DNA from: an uncultured Devosia sp.
Lineage (GTDB): Bacteria; Pseudomonadota; Alphaproteobacteria; Rhizobiales; Devosiaceae
DNA: 12,548 nucleotides
Direction: 5' to 3'
Assembly (NCBI GenBank): GCA_913775215.1
Contig: CAJYKO010000365.1
Span: 1 to 12,548, forward strand
Part shown: in pieces, positions 6,972-12,548 of the stretch
Layout: every line of letters starts with the position of its first letter
How positions within the stretch are numbered: position 1 is the stretch's first letter
Notes under the pieces: generated by a model
The model's database searches: none
What the model was told of the DNA's origin: nothing
Seen by the model: only the letters and a program-made list of their open reading frames with translations
Made by a program: the position numbers and the translations under genes

Positions 6972-8168
6972 ATGTCCACGCGTCCGAAATCCATAGCCGT
7001 CATCATCGTTGCCGCCGGAAAAGGCGAACGCGCCAATTCCGGTGAGGCCTCGATCCCCAAGCAGTATCGTCCGTTGGCTGGAAAAGCCGTCTTAAAGCGG
7101 ACCATCGAGTCGTTTCTTGTATTCGACACCATTCAGTACATTGTGCCCGTCATTCATCCGGACCATGCCGATCGATACGCGGCTCTCGGCATCAGTGATC
7201 CGCGGGTGCTCGCGCCGGTCCATGGCAGCGCGACGCGGCAGACATCCGTGCTGGAGGGGCTGAAGGCGCTCGCGCCGCTGCGCCCGGACCTCGTGCTGAT
7301 TCAGGACGCGGCCCGCCCCTTTTCCAGCCCACAGGTCATCGGAGATGTCATCGCGGTCCTTGATCAATATGATGGCGCCCTGCCCGCCGTGCCCCTGACG
7401 GACACGATCAAGCGCTCTCTCGATGGCCGGGAAGTCGTCGCCACCGAAGATCGCCGTCTTCTGTCTGCCGCGCAGACGCCACAAGGCTTCCGCTTTGGAC
7501 AAATCTTTTCGGCCCATATGCGTGCCGGAAGCGTGCGTCGCGAATTCACCGACGATGCAGAGATCGCCGAATGGGCCGGGCTGCGCGTCGCCATGGTCAT
7601 GGGCGACCGGAACAATATCAAAATCACCCATCCTGAAGACTTCGTGCGCGCCGAGCGCATCCTCCTCGGAGATCACGCCATGGAAACCCGTGTCGGCACC
7701 GGCTTTGATGTCCATTCCTTTGAGCCTGGCGATCACGTCTGGCTTGGCGGCGTTCGCATTGAGCATACCGCTAAGCTCAATGGTCACTCTGATTCCGACG
7801 TCGCGCTGCACGCGCTGACAGACGCCATTCTCGGCGCAATCGGCGAAGGTGATATCGGCATTCATTTCCCGCCGAGCGACATGCAGTGGAAGGGCGCGGC
7901 CTCCACCATCTTTCTCAAACATGCCGGCGATCTCGTCGCAAAGCGCGGCGGGCGCATTGTCAACCTCGATGTCACGATCGTTTGTGAAGCACCGAGGATT
8001 GCCAAACACGTCCCGGCGATGTGCACTGTGATTTCCCAGACGCTGGGGATCAAGCCTGATCGCGTTGCGGTCAAGGCGACGACAAGTGAAAGGCTCGGGT
8101 TTACCGGGCGGGAGGAAGGTATTGTGGCCATGGCGAGCGCAAGCGTAGAAGTGCCGAGGGATGAGTGA
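6972..8168 (+). CDS. ispDF: Bifunctional MEP cytidylyltransferase / MECDP synthase IspDF
   Basis: This fused enzyme carries out two steps of the MEP isoprenoid pathway: CTP-dependent activation of 2-C-methylerythritol 4-phosphate (IspD), and formation of the 2,4-cyclodiphosphate (IspF). From ATG 6972 it is 398 aa; a GTG at 6960 would add four residues. The IspD half (about 1-230) shows the CTP-binding AAGKGERA (14-21) with R20, PKQ at 29-31, QDAARPF, QTPQGFR and FTDDAE. The IspF half starts near residue 237 with VGTGFDVHSF. Its expected metal ligands are D246, H248 and H280 (in NGHSDSDVALHALTDA). The end motif TTSERLGFTGREEGI is intact. Fusion of these enzymes is common in alphaproteobacteria. 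Its stop overlaps the cinA start by 1 nt. An internal ATG at 7680 with a good ribosome binding site marks the domain boundary. Confidence 0.97.
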   Translation: MSTRPKSIAVIIVAAGKGERANSGEASIPKQYRPLAGKAVLKRTIESFLVFDTIQYIVPVIHPDHADRYAALGISDPRVLAPVHGSATRQTSVLEGLKALAPLRPDLVLIQDAARPFSSPQVIGDVIAVLDQYDGALPAVPLTDTIKRSLDGREVVATEDRRLLSAAQTPQGFRFGQIFSAHMRAGSVRREFTDDAEIAEWAGLRVAMVMGDRNNIKITHPEDFVRAERILLGDHAMETRVGTGFDVHSFEPGDHVWLGGVRIEHTAKLNGHSDSDVALHALTDAILGAIGEGDIGIHFPPSDMQWKGAASTIFLKHAGDLVAKRGGRIVNLDVTIVCEAPRIAKHVPAMCTVISQTLGIKPDRVAVKATTSERLGFTGREEGIVAMASASVEVPRDE

Positions 8169-8668
8169 TGGCGAAATCCCCCGAACCCAGCATCGGCAAA
8201 CGCATCATCGATCTGCTGCGTGACACCAACAAGACGATCGTCACCGCGGAAAGCTGCACCGGCGGTCTGATCTCGGCTGCACTCACCGACGTGCCCGGGT
8301 CGTCCGCCGCAGTCCATGGCGGCTACATCACCTATTCCAACGCCGCCAAGTCACGCATGATCCAGGTTCCGGCCCGCCTGATCCATGATTACGGCGCGGT
8401 CAGCAACCAGGTTGCCCGCGCCATGGCCGACGGCGCCCGCAACACGGCGCGCGTCGACATTGCCGTGTCAGCAACCGGCATTGCCGGCCCCGATGGCGGC
8501 ACGGACAAGAAGCCGGTGGGCCTCGTCTATGTCGCCGTCTCGACCGACCTCGCTACCGTCGTGATCGAGCATCGCTTCGGCGATATCGGCCGCGACGAGG
8601 TTCGCAAAGCAACGGTCGCCGCGGCGCTCGAGCTCGTCATGCAGGTGCTGACGAGCGAAGAAGACTGA
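8168..8668 (+). CDS. cinA: CinA C-terminal domain amidohydrolase (PncC-like)
   Basis: This stand-alone CinA C-terminal domain protein (166 aa) belongs to the family whose characterised members (PncC) hydrolyse nicotinamide mononucleotide to nicotinate mononucleotide in NAD salvage. Visible motifs are TAESCTGGLISAALTDVPG (26-44), which holds the proposed nucleophilic serine S29; the following HGGYITYSNAAKSRMI; and ATGIAGPDGGTDKKPVGLVY. The N-terminal MoCF-like domain of full-length CinA is absent, as in many proteobacteria. ATG 8168 is preferred over GTG 8165 because GAGGG at 8156-8160 sits 7 nt upstream. That start overlaps the ispDF stop as TGATG, so the two are co-translated. The stop lies inside a 14-bp palindrome that also holds the stop of the opposing ratA-like gene. 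Activity on NMN is inferred from the family. Confidence 0.92.
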   Translation: MAKSPEPSIGKRIIDLLRDTNKTIVTAESCTGGLISAALTDVPGSSAAVHGGYITYSNAAKSRMIQVPARLIHDYGAVSNQVARAMADGARNTARVDIAVSATGIAGPDGGTDKKPVGLVYVAVSTDLATVVIEHRFGDIGRDEVRKATVAAALELVMQVLTSEED

Positions 8669-8678
8669 CGCGCGTCAG
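8665..8678. other. 14-bp perfect palindrome spanning convergent stops (cinA / ratA-like)
   Basis: CTGACGCGCGTCAG reads the same on both strands. It contains the TGA of cinA (8666-8668) and, on the other strand, the TGA of the ratA-like gene (8677-8675), leaving only six bases between the genes. No T-tract follows on either strand, so an intrinsic terminator is not clearly supported. Confidence 0.6.
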
Positions 8679-9118
8679 ATGCCGAAGCGGCGATCCGCCT
8701 CTTCGGCAAAGGCGCGAATGATCTCGTCCTGCTTGGCAGCAAAGGCGGGCTCAGCCACGGCTGCGATCAGCATGTTGGAGATCTTGAAGTCGATCTCGAA
8801 ACGCACCCGTGTCCCCTGCCCTTCAGGCTCGAAGCTCCAGACGCTGTCGAGGTAGGCAAAGGGTCCGTCTACTGCCTTGGCGGTGATAGTGCGCGCCTCG
8901 GGGTCCAGCGTCACGCGGCTGGTATAGGCCTGCGTGATCGGCCCGAAGTGCAGTGTCATTTTCGCCAGCCGCACATCCTTACCGCGGGCAGCAGGATCCG
9001 GCCGCACGTCCATGGCTTTGCAATTGGGGATGAAGCGCGGGTAGCTTTCGAGGTCCGAGACGATCTCGTACATTGACTGTGGCAGATGCGGCACGTGCCG
9101 CTCGAAGAAACGCTTCAT
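8675..9118 (-). CDS. RatA/Coq10-like START-domain protein (ubiquinone-binding family)
   Basis: The 147-aa product is a single START/polyketide-cyclase fold protein of the RatA/Coq10 family. Characterised members bind ubiquinone-like lipids and assist respiratory quinone function (Coq10), or were reported as the ribosome-associated toxin RatA in E. coli; the first role is more likely here. Family features seen are an N-terminal MYEIVSDLESYPRFIPNCKA, a central GPITQAYTSRVTL, FAYLDSVWSFEP, and a C-terminal helix ending AFAEEADRRFGI. The start ATG (9118) overlaps the lipA stop as TGATG, so it is translated with lipA. This lipA-Coq10 pairing is a known alphaproteobacterial arrangement. It ends tail-to-tail with cinA. 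Confidence 0.88.
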   Translation of the reverse strand: MKRFFERHVPHLPQSMYEIVSDLESYPRFIPNCKAMDVRPDPAARGKDVRLAKMTLHFGPITQAYTSRVTLDPEARTITAKAVDGPFAYLDSVWSFEPEGQGTRVRFEIDFKISNMLIAAVAEPAFAAKQDEIIRAFAEEADRRFGI

Positions 9119-10068
9119 CAGTGCCCCAGCTTGGCGAGCCGCGCCGCCTTGAGCTGCGCGAAGTCTTCGCCGGCGTGATGCGACGAACGGGTCAGCGGGC
9201 TCGACGAGACGAGCAGGAAGCCCTTTGCGGTGGCAACAGTGGCAAACGACTTGAACTCTTCCGGCGTCACGAAGCGCTGCAACGGGTAGTGCTTCTTGGT
9301 CGGCTGCAGGTACTGCCCGATGGTCAGGAAATCGACTTCGGCAGAGCGCAGGTCGTCCATGAGCTGCAAAACTTCGTTCCGCTCTTCGCCGAGGCCGACC
9401 ATGATGCCGGACTTGGTGAAGATGGTCGGATCAAGCTCCTTAACCCGCTGCAGCAGGCGTATCGAGTGGAAGTAACGCGCGCCGGGCCGCACCTTGAGAT
9501 ACTTCGACGGCACGGTTTCGAGGTTGTGGTTGAAGACATCGGGCTTGGCCGCGACAACGATCTCCAGCGCGCCTTCCTTGCGCAGGAAGTCCGGCGTCAG
9601 GATTTCGATCGTGGTCTTGGGTGTCGCCGCACGGATCGCGAGGATCACGTCGGCAAAGTGCTGCGCGCCGCCATCGGCGAGATCGTCACGGTCCACCGAG
9701 GTGATGACAACGTGTTCTAGACCAAGCTTGGCCACGGCCTTGGCGACGTTTTCCGGCTCGTTGGGGTCGAGGGCGGTGGGCAGGCCCGTCCGCACGTTGC
9801 AGAACGCGCAGGCGCGGGTGCAGATCTCGCCCATGATCATCATGGTCGCGTGCTTCTTGCTCCAGCACTCGCCGATATTGGGGCAGCCGGCTTCCTCGCA
9901 AACCGTGACGAGATTGTTCTCGCGCACGATCTGCTGGGTTTCCTTATAGACCGGCGAGCCCGGCGCCTTGACGCGGATCCAGTCCGGCTTGCGCAGAACG
10001 ATGCTTTCGGGCCGGTTGGCCTTTTCCGGATGGCGCGGGCGGGCCGCATTATCGATGAGCGTGACCAT
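9118..10068 (-). CDS. lipA: Lipoyl synthase LipA
   Basis: LipA is a radical-SAM enzyme that inserts two sulfurs into octanoyl groups on the lipoyl domains of 2-oxoacid dehydrogenases and the glycine cleavage H protein. The 316-aa product has both iron-sulfur cluster motifs. The auxiliary cluster cysteines are C57, C62 and C68 (CEEAGCPNIGEC). The radical-SAM CxxxCxxC is C83, C87 and C90 (CTRACAFC). Also seen are MIMGEICTR, VITSVDRDDLADGGAQHF, NHNLETVP, KSGIMVGLGEE and the C-terminal RSS (294-296), whose serine ligates the auxiliary cluster in studied homologues. The residue after RSS is His297 (RSSHHAGE) where tyrosine (RSSYHA) is common. ATG 10068 is supported by AGGA with 6 nt spacing. It forms a coupled pair with the downstream ratA-like gene and lies near lpdA, whose partner complexes need lipoate. 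Confidence 0.97.
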   Translation of the reverse strand: MVTLIDNAARPRHPEKANRPESIVLRKPDWIRVKAPGSPVYKETQQIVRENNLVTVCEEAGCPNIGECWSKKHATMMIMGEICTRACAFCNVRTGLPTALDPNEPENVAKAVAKLGLEHVVITSVDRDDLADGGAQHFADVILAIRAATPKTTIEILTPDFLRKEGALEIVVAAKPDVFNHNLETVPSKYLKVRPGARYFHSIRLLQRVKELDPTIFTKSGIMVGLGEERNEVLQLMDDLRSAEVDFLTIGQYLQPTKKHYPLQRFVTPEEFKSFATVATAKGFLLVSSSPLTRSSHHAGEDFAQLKAARLAKLGH

Positions 10069-10081
10069 AGTAGTCCTGTCT

Positions 10082-10122
10082 GGGGCTTACCCCTATATCG
10101 CTCCCTTGAGCGGCCGGTTCAA
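10082..10122 (-). promoter_or_regulatory. Candidate lipA promoter and short leader hairpin
   Basis: On the minus strand, TTGAAC (10122-10117) and GATATA (10099-10094) are 17 bp apart, a partial match to a housekeeping promoter; TATAGG at 10097-10092 is an alternative -10 with a longer spacer. Just before the lipA Shine-Dalgarno lies a hairpin GGGG-TAAG-CCCC (10093-10082). The putative -35 falls in the loop of another hairpin, GGCCGG/CCGGCC (10112-10117 and 10124-10129). Motif support is modest. Confidence 0.3.
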
Positions 10123-10134
10123 CCCGGCCCTATT

Positions 10135-10237
10135 GCTAAAGCGCGTCGCGATCTTTCAGATTCGCTTTTCTCGCTTTAGCTCTTTGTTTTAACGCAAGTC
10201 TTTATCCCAAACCGCTAACCGCTTTTGGGAGACTTGC
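10135..10237. repeat. Composite palindromic intergenic repeat upstream of lipA
   Basis: There are two hairpin modules side by side. Module 1 has perfect 9-bp arms GCTAAAGCG (10135-10143) and CGCTTTAGC (10172-10180), enclosing a nested stem, GCGATCT with AGA-T-TCGC (10148-10165). Module 2 has outer arms GCAAGTC (10194-10200) and GACTTGC (10231-10237), inner arms TCCCAAA (10205-10211) and TTTGGGA (10224-10230), a 4-nt bulge TTTA and a 12-nt loop. A T-rich linker, TCTTTGTTTTAAC, separates them. From memory, very similar sequences recur between genes in many Hyphomicrobiales genomes, so I read this as a dispersed non-coding repeat rather than a gene. There is no open frame in it. Within this window it occurs once. 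Confidence 0.6.
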
Positions 10238-10257
10238 TCTGGGCTGGTTTGCGAGAC

Positions 10258-11298
10258 TCAGCCCAGAACTTCTTCCATTTCGACCCAATCGCCGCCGCGC
10301 GAGGCAGACATGATGCTGGCCTGAACCAGCGCCAGAGAGCCAAGATTGTCCTGGCCCGAGCTGAACCCGGTCGGGATGATCCCGGTGTCGAGAACGCCGG
10401 CAATGGCGTTGAGCGTGCCTGTGCGGTCAGGATATTTGACCGGCGATAAAGAAACCGTCTCCGGCGCCTGATCGATCGGCTGCAGCGTCAGAACGTCCGG
10501 CCCAGCCTTATCGCGGAAATGATCGCGCGAGCTCCAGCGGATTTGGCCCTCGGCCGCATCCATCACCCACTCGCCGGCCCAAGGTGTCACCGGGCCCGAA
10601 TTCATCCAGCTGCCGCGATAGGACAGCATGGTCCCGCGCGAAAATTCGATCGTCGCGACGCCGCTCGGGTGGAAATGGAATGGACTGCCCGGCGGATTCC
10701 AGGTGCGGCAAGAGAGGCGCACCGGCTCGTCATTGAGGACGTAGCGCATGAGATCGAAGTGGTGGATCGACATATCGGCAAGGAGCGGATCGGGCATATC
10801 CCAGTAGCGATAGCCTTGGGTCGGACCATGCCGGCGGAAGTCGAGCGATACCATGTTCATCGCTCCGAATTTGCCGTTGGCGATCAGCTCGGCGACCGCG
10901 ATCGGGCCCGGCTGGTGCCGGTAGTTCTGGCTCACCATCAGCACTTTGCCCTGCTGGGCCGCGAGCGCGACAAGCTCCTTGCCCTGGGCAATGGTGGTGG
11001 TGAAGGGCTTTTCGACGATGACGTTATAGCCAAGTTCGAGGCAGCGCTTGACGACCGGATAATGCGCCTCGGTCCGAAGCGTACAAATCGCCAGCGTCGC
11101 ATCGGTGTGCTTGGCGGCCTCGTCGAGGCTGGTGAAGCAGAGCTTTGGATCGATCCCGAGTTCGTTCTGCACGCGGGCAGTGGCATCAGGGCTGGTATCC
11201 ACATAGCCCACCATTTCGACAGCGGGAACTTTGGGGATAACGTCCTTGGACCAGCTGAAACCCCAGTGTCCCAAGCCGATCTGAATTGCCTTGACCAT
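10258..11298 (-). CDS. Gfo/Idh/MocA-family NAD(P)-dependent oxidoreductase
   Basis: The 346-aa product has the two-domain layout of the Gfo/Idh/MocA family: an N-terminal Rossmann fold and a C-terminal substrate/dimer domain. The nucleotide-binding motif is IGLGHWG (7-13), with acidic D34 at the end of the second strand, a weak hint of NAD over NADP. The family signature VIVEKP has E96-K97-P98 with the catalytic lysine. D175-M-S-I-H179-H180-F-D182 matches the conserved catalytic histidine region. Members oxidise sugars, inositols or related polyols; the substrate cannot be assigned. ATG 11298 is chosen because GAGGA sits 9 nt upstream; an upstream extension to 11352 has no support and would run into a hairpin. 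It sits between lpdA and lipA on the same strand and looks like an accessory insertion into that housekeeping cluster. Confidence 0.92.
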   Translation of the reverse strand: MVKAIQIGLGHWGFSWSKDVIPKVPAVEMVGYVDTSPDATARVQNELGIDPKLCFTSLDEAAKHTDATLAICTLRTEAHYPVVKRCLELGYNVIVEKPFTTTIAQGKELVALAAQQGKVLMVSQNYRHQPGPIAVAELIANGKFGAMNMVSLDFRRHGPTQGYRYWDMPDPLLADMSIHHFDLMRYVLNDEPVRLSCRTWNPPGSPFHFHPSGVATIEFSRGTMLSYRGSWMNSGPVTPWAGEWVMDAAEGQIRWSSRDHFRDKAGPDVLTLQPIDQAPETVSLSPVKYPDRTGTLNAIAGVLDTGIIPTGFSSGQDNLGSLALVQASIMSASRGGDWVEMEEVLG

Positions 11299-11345
11299 GT
11301 GGATAAGTCCTCTGGTTTGGTGCTTCCCGAACAGCCCGGAACGCC

Positions 11346-11370
11346 GCGTCACTCCCGTGGGGAATGACGC
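11346..11370 (-). terminator. Hairpin downstream of lpdA (terminator-like or REP-like)
   Basis: Arms of 11 bases (GCGTCACTCCC at 11346-11356 and GGGAATGACGC at 11360-11370) pair with one C-A mismatch around a 3-nt loop, starting 18 nt after the lpdA stop. No T-tract follows on the minus strand, so it is not a textbook intrinsic terminator. The sequence resembles dispersed repeats of the GTCATTCCC type that I recall from many alphaproteobacterial genomes. Confidence 0.45.
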
Positions 11371-11388
11371 TGTAGCAGCAAAAGGCGA

Positions 11389-12548
11389 TCAGATGTTCAG
11401 CGCACGCCCGTAAGCGTCGAGCACGCTTTCCTTCATCGTTTCGCTCAAAGTGGGATGGGGGAAGATGGTGTGGATGAGTTCTTCTTCGGTGGTTTCGAGA
11501 TTCATGGCGACAACGAAGCCCTGGATGAGCTCGGTCACCTCGGCACCAATCATGTGGGCGCCGAGAAGTTCCCCGGTCTTGGCGTCGAAAATGGTCTTAA
11601 CAAGGCCATCCGGCTCACCGAGCGCAATTGCCTTGCCATTCCCCACGAACGGGAAGCGGCCGACCTTGATCTCGCGACCGGCTTCCTTGGCCTTGGCTTC
11701 GGTCAGGCCGACGCTCGCCACCTGCGGCTCGCAATAGGTGCAGCCCGGCACTTTTGTCTTGTCGAGGCCATGGACCTTGAGGCCGGCGATTTTTTCGACC
11801 GTGATGACGGCTTCATGCTCGGCCTTGTGCGCCAGCATTGGCGGGCCGGCGACGTCGCCAATGGCCCAGATGCCGTCCACATTGGTCTTGCCGTAGTGGT
11901 CGATGACGATGGCGCCGCGCTCGGTCTTGACGCCGACCGTTTCGAGGCCGAGGCCTTCAATATTGCACTGGACGCCGACGGCAGAGATCAGCTTATCGCC
12001 AGCGATCTGCTGGGTCTTGCCGTCCTTGGTTTCGACATGGGCAACAATGCCGTTGCCGGTCTTTTCGACCTTGGCGACCTTTGCCTCAGTGATGATCTTG
12101 ATGCCACGCTTTTCGAGGCGCTTGCGGGCAAGGCCGGAAATCTCGACATCTTCCACCGGCAGGATATTGGGCGGCAGTTCGATGACGGTCACTTCGGCGC
12201 CGAACGAGCGATAGAACGAGGCGAATTCGATGCCGATGGCGCCCGAGCCCATGACCACGAGGGACTTCGGCATTTCGGCCGGCTTCAGCGCTTCGAAATA
12301 GGTCCAGATCTTGTCTCCATCGGGCTCGATGCCAGGCAGCACGCGCGGACGCGCACCGGTCGCGATGATGATGTTCTTGGCTTTGTAGGTGCCTTCGCCA
12401 AGTGCATTCTTTGGCACAGGCCCCTGTGGCTGAACGACCGGCTTCTTGCTCGGAGCGACTTTTATTTCACCCGGTTTGGTGATGGTGGCTTCGCCCCAGA
12501 TGATGTCGATCTTGTTCTTCTTCATCAGGAACTGCACGCCGTTGTTCA
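11389..12548 (-). CDS. lpdA: Dihydrolipoyl dehydrogenase Lpd, E3 subunit (N-terminus beyond right edge)
   Basis: Lpd is the FAD/NAD flavoenzyme that reoxidises dihydrolipoyl groups in pyruvate and 2-oxoglutarate dehydrogenases. About 386 codons are present. The N-terminal FAD-binding motif and redox disulfide lie beyond the right edge, so no start is visible. The remaining part shows KAKNIIIATGARPRVLPGIE, the NAD-binding fold VMGSGAIGIEFASF (about 12221-12256), the second FAD contact WAIGDVAGPPMLAHKAEHEA, and the C-terminal dimerisation domain with the catalytic HPTLSE (near 11440-11457). A Lys/Pro-rich stretch before the ATGARPR motif (APSKKPVVQPQGPVPK) is longer than in E. coli-type Lpd; I recall similar extensions in rhizobial PDH-linked Lpd proteins. 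The stop is at 11389. The location near lipA fits a PDH-linked lpdA, with pdh genes expected to the right (inference). Confidence 0.96.
   Translation of the reverse strand, partial: NNGVQFLMKKNKIDIIWGEATITKPGEIKVAPSKKPVVQPQGPVPKNALGEGTYKAKNIIIATGARPRVLPGIEPDGDKIWTYFEALKPAEMPKSLVVMGSGAIGIEFASFYRSFGAEVTVIELPPNILPVEDVEISGLARKRLEKRGIKIITEAKVAKVEKTGNGIVAHVETKDGKTQQIAGDKLISAVGVQCNIEGLGLETVGVKTERGAIVIDHYGKTNVDGIWAIGDVAGPPMLAHKAEHEAVITVEKIAGLKVHGLDKTKVPGCTYCEPQVASVGLTEAKAKEAGREIKVGRFPFVGNGKAIALGEPDGLVKTIFDAKTGELLGAHMIGAEVTELIQGFVVAMNLETTEEELIHTIFPHPTLSETMKESVLDAYGRALNI

Noticed and set aside
7092..8009. 305-codon minus-strand open frame opposite ispDF
   Set aside because: It lies entirely within ispDF, which has intact catalytic motifs on the other strand.
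8675..9118. Toxin-antitoxin reading of the ratA-like gene
   Set aside because: No RatB-like partner is adjacent. The gene is co-translated with lipA, which fits the Coq10-like housekeeping role better.
10135..10237. Intrinsic terminator or small RNA gene in the lipA upstream region
   Set aside because: The arms are long-range and imperfect, the T-rich stretch lies between modules on the strand opposite to the genes, and there is no promoter that would make an RNA gene credible. A dispersed repeat is the simpler reading.
10519..11367. 282-codon plus-strand open frame opposite the oxidoreductase
   Set aside because: It is antisense to a clear Gfo/Idh/MocA gene and shows no domain or ribosome binding site.

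Overview
The window is high-GC chromosomal DNA with tightly packed genes. It most likely comes from an alphaproteobacterium of the Hyphomicrobiales (Rhizobiales); a Devosia-like host is possible but cannot be shown from this sequence. The evidence is the gene set and order: dusB(nifR3)-ntrB-ntrC-ntrY, a fused ispDF, and the cluster lpdA/lipA/ratA (Coq10-like)/cinA. I know this arrangement as a conserved rhizobial block linking the pyruvate dehydrogenase region to the nitrogen-regulation region.

Layout from left to right: (1) 1-2116, minus strand, ntrY sensor kinase, open through the left edge and missing only its C-terminal end. (2) 2331-3230, plus strand, an EamA/DMT transporter lying opposite to and between ntrC and ntrY. 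(3) 3227-6797 (or 6842), minus strand, dusB-ntrB-ntrC, with both junctions being 4-nt ATGA stop/start overlaps. (4) 6972-8668, plus strand, ispDF-cinA, coupled by a 1-nt TGATG overlap. (5) 8675-10068, minus strand, lipA-ratA, also coupled by TGATG. (6) 10069-10257, an intergenic region with a composite palindromic repeat and a candidate lipA promoter. (7) 10258-11298, minus strand, a Gfo/Idh/MocA oxidoreductase. (8) 11389-12548, minus strand, lpdA, cut by the right edge.

How the genes work together: NtrB/NtrC and NtrY (with NtrX, presumably just left of the window) are the two nitrogen-status two-component systems. NtrC keeps the GAFTGA loop of a sigma-54 activator. DusB modifies tRNA and forms the head of the ntr operon. 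IspDF supplies two steps of the MEP isoprenoid pathway. CinA is a stand-alone NMN-amidase-type domain. LipA makes the lipoyl cofactor of the 2-oxoacid dehydrogenases whose E3 subunit is Lpd. The RatA/Coq10-like START protein is co-translated with LipA. The DMT transporter and the Gfo/Idh/MocA oxidoreductase look like accessory genes inserted into this housekeeping block.

I found no mobile element, CRISPR array, RNA gene or clearly new defence or biosynthetic system. The most interesting signals are non-coding: two tail-to-tail gene junctions where the opposing stop codons sit inside a palindrome, a two-module inverted-repeat element upstream of lipA, and the placement of the two accessory genes. 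The longest antisense frames (up to 348 codons) are GC-rich shadows of the genes listed here.
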